12,520 bases of DNA, taken from Eubacteriales Family XIII. Incertae Sedis bacterium. Its GTDB lineage: Bacteria > Bacillota > Clostridia > Peptostreptococcales > Anaerovoracaceae. Positions 1 through 6,700 of the stretch are shown here, piece after piece. The translations under genes and the position numbers were made by a program. The stretch's first letter is position 1, and every line of letters begins with the position of its first letter. Location of the stretch: contig JAITNA010000042.1 in assembly GCA_031290715.1 (NCBI GenBank), forward strand, positions 1 to 12,520, given 5' to 3'. Below the pieces are notes generated by a model. That model ran no database searches. It saw only the letters and a program-made list of their open reading frames with translations, and was not told the DNA's origin.

Positions 1-10
1 CTTCCGATCT
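1..10. other. Illumina adapter remnant at contig edge
   Basis: The first ten bases, CTTCCGATCT, are identical to the 3' end of the standard Illumina TruSeq adapter. They sit exactly at the left edge. A chance match at that exact place is very unlikely, so these bases are probably untrimmed library sequence and not genomic. Any translation running into them is artificial. Confidence 0.85.
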
Positions 11-104
11 CCGCGCGGGAAACGGCAGTACTTTGTGCGGAGAAAGCTGCGGTACTCGCCGTCATCAGTACAACTAAAGCGATACATAGTAATTTTCTAT
101 TCAT
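1..104 (-). CDS. Exported protein, N-terminal fragment (3' end missing)
   Basis: A reading frame starts at the ATG complementary to 102-104. A GGAGG ribosome binding site (complement of 110-114) lies five bases upstream of it. The peptide begins MNRKLLCIALVVLM and continues with a small-residue stretch TASTAAFSA followed by Q. This is a textbook signal peptide: basic n-region, hydrophobic core, and an A-x-A type cleavage site near residue 23. Only about 31 residues are genuine, because the frame then runs into the adapter bases and the contig end. The mature protein is unknown. Upstream is a leader of about 230 bases with a good promoter and a hairpin. The start and export signal are well supported; function cannot be assigned. 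It could be a secreted, lipid-free cell-wall or periplasm-facing protein. Confidence 0.65.
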   Translation of the reverse strand, partial: MNRKLLCIALVVLMTASTAAFSAQSTAVSRAEIG

Positions 105-290
105 TTGAACCTCCATCTCGCAACAAACTGTGCGTACAAAATAGGAATGAGAAATTCCTTTCCGTCCGTTTCGTATGTAATTGTCTTGGATGGCGGAGAA
201 ACCGCAAAACACAGTGAAGTGAATCGCAGAATACTCTTCAACAGACCGCAAGATATGCGGCCGCAATACAGATAAACGCATCTGCCCAAT

Positions 291-316
291 AAAAACGCCG
301 GCTCATTCTGAACGGC
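291..316 (-). terminator. Terminator-like hairpin in a leader (possible attenuator)
   Basis: Read on the minus strand, GCCGTTCA pairs with TGAG(C)CGGC around a GAA loop: eight pairs including one G-U, with one bulged C. A G and then five T follow (complement of 291-295). It lies about 20-40 bases downstream of the start site predicted from the promoter at 339-367, and about 190 bases before the exported-protein start codon. It could stop transcription early under some conditions, or simply be a weak hairpin. No known riboswitch consensus was recognised in the leader. Confidence 0.4.
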
Positions 317-338
317 AAATTAATATCGGTATATGCCG

Positions 339-367
339 ATTATACATCAAAAATATTAAAATTTCAA
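339..367 (-). promoter_or_regulatory. Sigma-70 type promoter with an overlapping palindrome
   Basis: On the minus strand there is a -35 box TTGAAA (complement of 362-367), a 17-base spacer rich in A and T, and a perfect -10 box TATAAT (complement of 339-344). Directly downstream, overlapping the -10 by two bases, is an inverted repeat ATCGG-6-CCGAT at 325-340, in the position expected of a repressor operator. It points at the exported-protein start at 104 and implies a 5' leader of about 230 bases. Apart from the hairpin at 291-316 and a 6-bp inverted repeat (AGGAAT/ATTCCT at 143-159), the stretch 105-338 shows no gene I can support. Confidence 0.7.
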
Positions 368-409
368 CGTTTTTATTCCGAATCAAAAACCATCAAAAAG
401 CGCTGAATC

Positions 410-443
410 AAAAAAGCGCCGCACTCGTCTATCGAGTGCGGCG
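410..443 (-). terminator. Rho-independent terminator of the desulfoferrodoxin gene
   Basis: A perfect 11-bp stem (417-427 with 433-443, CGCCGCACTCG and its complement) closes a five-base loop. On the minus strand it is followed by six T (complement of 410-415). It begins about 23 bases after the desulfoferrodoxin stop codon. This is a classic intrinsic terminator and separates that gene from the promoter at 339-367. Confidence 0.93.
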
Positions 444-466
444 TTTGTGCTTGTGCTTGTGCTTGC

Positions 467-856
467 TTAGCTCTCAGCCTTCCAAAGGCCGTGGAGATTG
501 CAATACTCGTATGCCGTGATGGGCTTTGCGGCGTTGTCTTTGACCGAGAACTTGGCCTGCGGCTCCTTGCCCGGCTTCAATTTCTTGATCTGCGTTTTGG
601 CGCCCTGCACGATGGCGACCCACTGGATATAATGCTCGTCAAGCATGGGATGGGCGGCGGCCCCGACCTTGATGACCACATGGCGCTCATCGGGCTTCTC
701 GATGACGGGCACATGCTTTTCGGCCGCGCCGTCCGTGACACCCGCTTGCAACAGCTCCATCGGGCTGCCGCAGCAAACCGGCGCCGGCCCCGCGTCGATG
801 ATCATCGTAAGCAGATTGCCGCATTCATTGCACTTGTAAAATTTTGTTTCAGACAT
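467..856 (-). CDS. dfx: Desulfoferrodoxin (superoxide reductase)
   Basis: Desulfoferrodoxin reduces superoxide to hydrogen peroxide in the cytoplasm of anaerobes without making oxygen, drawing electrons from rubredoxin-type carriers. The 129-residue product has both metal centres. Centre I is the rubredoxin-like FeCys4 site with C9, C12, C28 and C29 (the CxxC and adjacent CC pattern). Centre II is the catalytic iron site with H48 in EKHVP, H69 in AAAHP, H75 in DEHYI, and C119 and H122 in YCNLHGLW. Length and motif order match the two-centre class. The start at 856 is chosen because a GGAGGTG ribosome binding site lies just upstream; an in-frame ATG seven codons earlier (877) has no such site. 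The gene is monocistronic with its own terminator and a TATAAT box about 50 bases upstream. It has no evident link to the kinase cluster. Confidence 0.97.
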   Translation of the reverse strand: MSETKFYKCNECGNLLTMIIDAGPAPVCCGSPMELLQAGVTDGAAEKHVPVIEKPDERHVVIKVGAAAHPMLDEHYIQWVAIVQGAKTQIKKLKPGKEPQAKFSVKDNAAKPITAYEYCNLHGLWKAES

Positions 857-902
857 AGTCGTCACCTCCGTTAACATCGGGGAAATTTAGTTTCTGTTCA
901 TT

Positions 903-908
903 ATTATA
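903..908 (-). promoter_or_regulatory. -10 box candidate for the desulfoferrodoxin gene
   Basis: The minus strand carries a perfect TATAAT (complement of 903-908), about 47 bases before the desulfoferrodoxin start codon. I see no good -35 box at 16-18 bases spacing, so this would be an activator-dependent or weak promoter. A second TATAAT lies further upstream (complement of 928-933), also without a clear -35 box. Confidence 0.4.
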
Positions 909-977
909 CAGCAATCCCCGGAGGAATATTATAAATAATTTTATCTTTTCACCTATGCGCCCGATTGGAAATAATTG

Positions 978-986
978 TGGTATAAT
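978..986 (+). promoter_or_regulatory. Extended -10 promoter for the PP2C gene
   Basis: TGGTATAAT is an extended -10 element (TGn plus a perfect TATAAT). It needs no strong -35 box, and none is seen. It points at the phosphatase start 131 bases downstream. The leader between them (987-1116) holds no other feature I can support. Confidence 0.55.
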
Positions 987-1116
987 CAGCATTAAATCCG
1001 AAAAAGGTCACAGAGGCTGCGGATATTCAAAATTTGAGTGAATTATGTGTGTAGGGTCTTGTGTATTTTTTGTAAGTAGTTATCGGGAAATGTGTAAGGC
1101 GGCCGGAAAATAGGAT

Positions 1117-1833
1117 ATGATAGTTTTTGCATCACTGACAGATAAGGGCGAGCGCAACATCAATGAAGACAGCATCGGCGCCGCAAACGACGGATTGGTC
1201 GGTTTTTTTGTTTTGGCGGACGGGCTCGGCGGTCATGATAAGGGGGAGGTTGCTTCTCAGCTTGTCGTGGAACAATCGATGAAACATCATGCCGAATTCT
1301 TGGGGGATATTGAGGGATGTTTTATTCACAGCCAAAATCATTTGATTGACGAACAACGCAGACTCAATGCTGTGAACGAAATGAAAACCACGATGGTTTG
1401 TCTGTATATTGCTGATGGCAAGGCGGCGTGGGGTCATGTTGGGGATTCGAGGCTGTATCATTTCAAAAACGGCAAATTGGCCGAGCGGACGCTGGATCAT
1501 AGCGTACCGCAAATGCTTGTTGCAAGCGGTGAAATCCGTGAAAAAGATATCTGCGGACACAGCGACAGAAATCGTTTGCTCCGCGTCATGGGCATGGAAT
1601 GGGATGTGCCGAAATATGTACTTGGCGATCCGGTGGGTCTGACGGGGAAGAATGTTTTCCTGCTGTGCAGCGATGGGTTCTGGGAATGGACCACGACGCG
1701 TGAAATGGAAAAAACGTTGAAAAAAGCTGCGACGCCCGAATCGTGGCTTGACTCGATGAAAGCGCGGATCATGAAGAATGGCGCGGGGAGAAATATGGAC
1801 AATTTTTCGGCGATCGCAATTTTTGCGGATTGA
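1117..1833 (+). CDS. PP2C-family Ser/Thr protein phosphatase, minimal form
   Basis: This is a metal-dependent phosphatase of the PP2C/Stp (PPM) family, which removes phosphate from Ser/Thr kinase substrates in the cytoplasm. The 238 residues carry the family motifs in order: RNINED near residue 13-18; ADGLGGHDKGEVAS at 34-47, with metal ligand D35 (Leu where Met is usual); GHVGDSRLY at 107-114; LDHS at 126-129; LLCSDGFWEW at 182-191, with D186; and MDNFSAIAI at 227-235, with D228. No membrane segment is present and it is close to the minimal catalytic length. The ribosome binding site is poor: AGGAT touches the ATG, with GGCCGGAAA further upstream, so translation may be weak. It lies about 540 bases before the kinase operon, on the same strand but behind a separate promoter. 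It probably opposes the kinases encoded downstream; this is inferred from proximity. Confidence 0.95.
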   Translation: MIVFASLTDKGERNINEDSIGAANDGLVGFFVLADGLGGHDKGEVASQLVVEQSMKHHAEFLGDIEGCFIHSQNHLIDEQRRLNAVNEMKTTMVCLYIADGKAAWGHVGDSRLYHFKNGKLAERTLDHSVPQMLVASGEIREKDICGHSDRNRLLRVMGMEWDVPKYVLGDPVGLTGKNVFLLCSDGFWEWTTTREMEKTLKKAATPESWLDSMKARIMKNGAGRNMDNFSAIAIFAD

Positions 1834-1890
1834 GCCGCCGGCAGCAATAGAAGCGTTTTTTCGTTGATTGAGCAGAGGGAGCGGAAATGC

Positions 1891-1965
1891 GCTTTGGAAC
1901 ACTTTGGAACAATATTGACTTAAATTGAACTTTAAGTGTTTAAAAGTAAAAATTTTGTGTATAAT
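1891..1965 (+). promoter_or_regulatory. Putative promoter region of the kinase operon
   Basis: A perfect TATAAT lies at 1960-1965. A weak -35 box (TGTTTA, 1937-1942) sits 17 bases upstream. Just before it is an inverted repeat, ACTTAAA-6-TTTAAGT (1918-1937), overlapping the -35 box by one base, and before that a near-perfect tandem 10-mer (CTTTGGAAC twice, 1891-1910). The AT-rich context and the repeats suggest a regulated promoter. It is the best promoter I can find between the first phosphatase gene and the operon. No intrinsic terminator is clear after the phosphatase gene, so read-through from upstream is also possible. Confidence 0.5.
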
Positions 1966-2039
1966 ATATGTATTCAACGAAGAGGCACGTATTTTTCAGC
2001 CATGAAAAAGACAATGCTTGAAAGACGGGGGAGATCGAA

Positions 2040-2314
2040 ATGCAAGACAAAAATCCCATAATATTCCAAATGGGGGGGGGGGGTACGCACTCTTAGCTAA
2101 GCGCGGTCATGACGCGCTAAGCGGCAAAACCGCACGGAACAAGAACGATCTGACGGGGCGGCATCCTGATTTTGCGATGCGCGGCCCTTTTTTCGTTGCG
2201 CTGATGCCGGATACGCCGATTGAATCTTCCATTGTCATTGATCTGGCTCCCCTGCGTATGCAACGCTTGTCGAAACACAGCTTTCGGACAATGTCCCGCT
2301 ATCGGGAAAAGTGA
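2040..2314 (+). other. Short reading frame with a G12 tract (possible switch, leader peptide or gene remnant)
   Basis: An ATG at 2040 follows a good ribosome binding site (GGGGGAGAT, 2028-2036). As written, the frame gives only 18 residues, MQDKNPIIFQMGGGGTHS, and stops at 2094-2096. It contains an uninterrupted run of twelve G (2072-2083). Adding one G, or losing two, would join it to a frame open to 2314, making a product of about 91 residues with no recognised domain. Such tracts slip during replication and can switch genes on and off; they are also a common sequencing error. Against a real protein, a terminator-like hairpin lies inside the longer frame at 2155-2193 and the product resembles nothing I know. 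Smaller hairpins occur around 2092-2133. I treat it as an undecided leader or phase-variable element. Together with the promoter region it accounts for most of the gap 1834-2376. Confidence 0.3.
2155..2193 (+). terminator. Terminator-like hairpin upstream of the kinase operon
   Basis: GGGGCGGCATC (2155-2165) pairs with GATGCGCGGCCC (2176-2187) with one mismatch and one bulge, about ten pairs in all, across a ten-base loop. Six T follow (2188-2193). It lies about 190 bases downstream of the predicted start from the 1960 promoter and 183 bases before the first operon gene, so it could act as an attenuator. A further pair of small hairpins (CCCG-CTAT-CGGG, then GAAAAGT-GAT-ACTTTTC, 2295-2322) lies nearer the gene. 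Confidence 0.45.
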
Positions 2315-2376
2315 TACTTTTCTTTGGTTAATCGCATGATGAAAGAGGTTTTGTAAGGAGAAATGGACGGGGAAGT

Positions 2377-3621
2377 ATGGATCAGAGAACTATAATATGC
2401 GCGAATTGCCGACGTGAATACCGGATGGCTGCGATCGATGGGAAGCCGATCTTGGTTTGCCCGTACTGCGGTACTGTTCGGGATCCGTCTGCGAAACCGA
2501 AAAGATTTGACATCAGCCGGATTTCTCGTCGGACAAAGATCGTTGCGGCTTGTGTCGTCGTGGCGGTCGTCGTCGTTTCGACGTCCCTCGGTACGGCTTC
2601 CGCGAAAAGCGGCATCGTCGGCCCGGATTCCACAGGCGCGCTGCCGGCCGAAGATGAAACGCGCGTTCCTGCTGTCGTCAACGAATATTATGAGGACGCC
2701 GAGGCCATCGCGGAAGAAGCGGATCTGCTCCTTGTCATTTCGGACAAGGTGTACAGCGACAAGACGGAAACGGACAAAGTGGTGGAACAGACCCCGCTTC
2801 CGGGAAGGGTGTTGATCAAGGAGAGCGCGCTGAACGTGGTGTTGAGCACAAACATAGAACCCGTCGTTATCGCGGGTGTCATGCCCGACCTCGTCTTTCA
2901 TAAATCGGAAGACGCGATCACCATGCTGAAATATGCGGGCATCGCTTATACGCTGGCTTATGAAAACAGCGATATCGTACAGCAGGGCAATGTCATCCGG
3001 CAGGATGTCGCCGCCGGGGAAAATGTACCGGAAGGCAAAACGGTAACGATTACGATCAGCAACGGAAGCGAAAAGCAAAAGAGGGCTGAGAAAAAGACGA
3101 CCGAGTCGTCCGAAGAAACCGCTCCGGCCGTGAGCGGAGATGCAGAGGCCGCACAGCCGGAAAAACCGGCTGCGACAGACAAACCCCCGTCCGCCGAGTC
3201 AGATAAAAGCGGGACAGACAAGCCGCCATCCGGGGAAACAGATAAAGGCGGGACAGCTAAGCCCCCGACCGGCGGGACAGACAAACCTCCGATCGTCGGA
3301 GAGGTCGACGAGCACATCACGGCGAATGATTTCACGTATGAAGTCAGCGAGGGCGAGTTGTTTGCGAACATTGCCAAAATTCGCGCGAGCGTAAGCGCGA
3401 CGGATAAAGACCAAGCGGAGATTGGCTTGTCGGAGGTCACAGCGGATGCGGTTCAGCTTGCCGCGATCAATGACGCGATTGCCGCAGGAGAGTCGGGCAA
3501 TCTGTTCCCGCTGACCTTCACGACACCGGGTACAAACGGCACAGCCGCTTCTCGTATTATTCATGTCACGCTGATGGATGTTTCAGAGGCGGAAACGGCG
3601 ATGAATACCGGCGATGAATAA
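2377..3621 (+). CDS. Zinc-ribbon, single-pass membrane PASTA protein without kinase domain
   Basis: I read this as a surface sensor or decoy related to the receptor kinase encoded next, lacking the catalytic domain. In the 414 residues I see: a cytoplasmic zinc-ribbon head with C8, C11, C28 and C31; a basic stretch; one membrane segment at about 54-76; two PASTA-like domains at about 96-231, a fold known to bind peptidoglycan fragments or beta-lactams; a Pro/Lys/Asp-rich linker with 13-residue repeats at about 267-309; and a beta-rich terminal domain of unknown type. Over about 140 residues the PASTA part aligns with the kinase without gaps, with roughly half the residues identical by hand count. 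AAGGAG at 2355-2360 is 16 bases from the chosen ATG but only two bases from another ATG (2363) that encodes a ten-residue overlapping frame. GGGGA at 2369 may be the working site. This is the first gene of the operon. Confidence 0.85.
   Translation: MDQRTIICANCRREYRMAAIDGKPILVCPYCGTVRDPSAKPKRFDISRISRRTKIVAACVVVAVVVVSTSLGTASAKSGIVGPDSTGALPAEDETRVPAVVNEYYEDAEAIAEEADLLLVISDKVYSDKTETDKVVEQTPLPGRVLIKESALNVVLSTNIEPVVIAGVMPDLVFHKSEDAITMLKYAGIAYTLAYENSDIVQQGNVIRQDVAAGENVPEGKTVTITISNGSEKQKRAEKKTTESSEETAPAVSGDAEAAQPEKPAATDKPPSAESDKSGTDKPPSGETDKGGTAKPPTGGTDKPPIVGEVDEHITANDFTYEVSEGELFANIAKIRASVSATDKDQAEIGLSEVTADAVQLAAINDAIAAGESGNLFPLTFTTPGTNGTAASRIIHVTLMDVSEAETAMNTGDE
3175..3303 (+). repeat. In-frame tandem repeats, TDKPPS linker
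   Basis: Four tandem units start with TDKPP or TAKPP: two of 39 bases (13 residues, for example TDKPPSGETDKGG), one of 24 bases, and a final partial one. They encode a Pro/Lys/Asp-rich stalk between the PASTA domains and the terminal domain. Near-identical DNA suggests recent slippage expansion. Such linkers typically span cell-wall layers. Confidence 0.8.
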
Positions 3622-3703
3622 GAGGAAACCGGCGATGATTCGGCGGCGCCTATAAATATGATATCAAACAGATGTGTAATGGATGCGAAAGGGTATAGAA
3701 ATT

Positions 3704-6700
3704 ATGAAAAAGCATATGAATGAAGCGGCGAAGATCCGGTGCATGGGGTGCATGCGGGAATATGAAGATCATATGCCGGACGGCTCGGCTGTCACGGTCT
3801 GCCCTTTCTGCGGCTATGTGAAAGACGCGCCCGCGAAAGAGGTCTATCACCTGACGCCGGGGACGGTCCTTCAGGGCAAGTACATCGTCGGGAAGGTACT
3901 CGGCTACGGCGGTTTCGGCGTGACCTACATCGGCTTCGACGCGCAGCTCGACCGAAAGATTGCGATCAAGGAATATCTGCCGACGAACTTCTCGACACGC
4001 ATGGCGGGGGAAACGAAACTGACCGTTTACGACGGAGAGAACGGCGAGCAATTTCACGCGGGGCTGAACAGCTTTGTCGAGGAAGCGAAACGCTTGATGA
4101 AGTTCAACGCGCTTTCGGGGACGGTCGACATCTACGACAGTTTCATGCAAAACGGCACGGGCTATATTGTGATGGAATACTTGGAAGGCAAGACCGTAAA
4201 GGAAACGCTTGCCGCAAACGGCGTTTTTGAGTATGAAGCCGCGAAAGCGATCGTTTTGCGGATATTGAATACCCTCAAGGAAGTCCACAAAGCGGGCATC
4301 GTCCACCGCGACATCGCGCCCGACAACATCTTCATTTTGCCCGGCGGCGATGTGCGCTTGATCGACTTCGGGGCTTCGCGCTATGCGACGACGCTCCACT
4401 CCAAGAGCCTGTCCGTTATTCTGAAACCGGGCTATGCGCCCGAGGAGCAGTATCGCAGCCGAGGGAAGCAGGGGTCGTGGTCTGATGTCTACGCGCTCGC
4501 GGCGACTTTCTACAAAATGATCACGGGAATCACGCCCGAGGAGTCGATGGAGCGCATGATGAAGGACGAGTTGAAAGAGCCGTCCAAACTTGGCGTGAAA
4601 CTCCCTCAAAACGACGAGAATGCGATCATGAACGCTTTGCTTGTAAAACCCTCGGATCGCACACAAAACGCGGGGGAATTTGAGCGGCAACTTACGGCGG
4701 AGGACGAGGTCAGGCGCGCCGCGTCTACGGTCGTGAAGTACGACGCGGGCAAAGTGCCGAGGTGGACAAAGCTTCTCGCGTCCTGCCTTGCGGCCGCAGT
4801 CGTCGTCTTTGGCGTGTTGCTGGCGACCGGTGTCGTCAATCTGGAGAACGGCGCGTTTGCTTCCTCTTGGTCGGGGAAAGCCGCGTTGGCCGAAGACGAG
4901 GTGCGTGTTCCGAACGTGATCAAGGTGCATTTTGATGCCGCGCAAACGATCGCGGATGATACCCCATTGCTTCTTGTGATCACGGACAAACAGTTCAGCG
5001 ACAAGGTGGAGGCGGGACTCGTCCTTACCCAAGACCCGCTGCCCGGCAGGATATTGCTCATGGACAGCGCGCTTAGCGTGGTGGTCAGCGCAGGCGAAGA
5101 GGTCGCCATTGTCGAAAACGTGATGCCTGACGTGGTGTTCCGTACCTTGGAAGACGCGCTTGCGATGCTCGGGGAGGCCGGCATCGAATATGAGATCGTT
5201 CGCGAAGAGAGCGACACGGTGGCGAAGGATAGTATCATCCGTTCGGACATCGAGGCGGGACAAGCGGTCGGGGTCGGAAAGAAGATCACGCTCGTCGTCA
5301 GCGACGGGAGCAAGAAGCAAGAAACAGCCCAAAAGAATACAGCGAGTTCTCCGAAAAAAGATATTCCGCAGAGCGATACGGGCGGCGCGGCTGCCGATAC
5401 GGGCACGGGAAAGAACAGCAGCGCCGGAAGCAAATCCAACAATACAGGAAACAAAACCGATAATACCGAAAGCAAAACCGATCCGGGCGGCAATTCATCT
5501 TCCGGCAACGGCGGTTCCAAGAAAGAGGAGGCGATTCCTATCTATACGCTTTCGTTTGACGGGAACAAAAATACGGAAGGGAATGCCCCCGCAAGTATCA
5601 AAGCGAAAAAGGGAGAGTCTGTGAAGCTGCCCGGCGAGGGAAGTTTGGCACGCACAAACTACATATTCCTCGGATGGGCGGCATCGTCCCGTGCGTCTGA
5701 CGTAGAATACGCCGCGGGCAGCCAGATGGATCTGAACGGCAATGTGAAACTCTATGCGGTATGGATAAAGGAGAAAACAAATCCGCCGATCTACACGGTG
5801 ACGTTCAGCGGGAACGGGAACACCGGCGGAAGCGTTCCTTCGAGCCTTTCTGCGGAAGTGGGGGATTCCGTGACGATACCCGGTCAGGGGAGCCTGTATA
5901 GGACGAATTGCAATTTCCTCGGATGGTCAGAATCCCCGGGCGGCGCCGTTGCGGACTATGTTTCCGGCAGCCGGGTCGTCCTGAGCGGAAACATGAATCT
6001 GTACGCGGTATGGGTGGAAATGGCGACCCTGACATACAGCGGCAACGGCAATACGGGCGGGAGCGCTCCGTCGTCCGTTACCGTCAGAAAGGGCGATTCG
6101 ATCACTTTGCCGGGACAGGGAAGTCTTTTGCGGACATTTTATACTTTCCTCGGCTGGTCGACGCTGTCTAACGCGTCCTCCGCGTCCTATTCGGCAAACA
6201 GCAGCGTCGCCGTAGGTTCCAATATGACGCTCTATGCAGTATGGCGCGAAAACACATGGTCGGGTTGGGTAACGTCTTTGCCGTCAAACGTAAACGCTTC
6301 AAACTATGCGATAGAGTCAAAAACACAGTATTCATACCGCGACAAGTCTACGACGACGAATACGACGGGGATAACACCGTCCGGATATACGCTCGAGTCA
6401 AAGGTACAAAGCGGCTATACCGCTTGGAGTTCATGGTCCGACTGGTCAAAGACGAATCCGGGGGCAATTACCGAAATAAGAGATGTGGAACTCCGTACAA
6501 TTCCCGCGGTAACAAAAACGCAGTATTGGTATGAGGCATGGATCAATCCCGCGAGGACTTTGAGCTACCCATACAATCCCGGAGGTTGGAACTATAATGA
6601 TTCCCGTAATACTTATGTCGGAATACGCGAGTCCCCGCTTCCGTTTGATACCAATGTAACATTGCCAAATGGGCAAACCTACGCGTCTTATGCGTCTTGG

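Noticed and set aside
101..289. Minus-strand frame of 62 codons in the exported-protein leader
   Set aside because: It overlaps the start and ribosome binding site of the signal-peptide frame. Its product (MGRCVYLYCG...) resembles no family I know.
1834..1862. Possible terminator after the first PP2C gene (GC-rich bases then six T)
   Set aside because: I could not fold a stem of more than four or five pairs directly before the T run.
1132..1977. Minus-strand open frame opposite the first PP2C gene
   Set aside because: The plus-strand frame has every PP2C motif. The antisense product is Arg/His-rich and has no recognisable domain.
2363..2395. Ten-codon frame MDGEVWIREL overlapping the PASTA decoy start
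   Set aside because: AAGGAG is only two bases from this ATG, too close for good initiation. A role as a coupling leader cannot be excluded but is not supported.
3650..5332. Long open frame on the minus strand opposite the receptor kinase (about 560 codons)
   Set aside because: It is antisense to a clearly coding kinase domain. Its product is rich in Arg and His with no recognisable domain, as expected of a frame mirrored from GC-rich codons.
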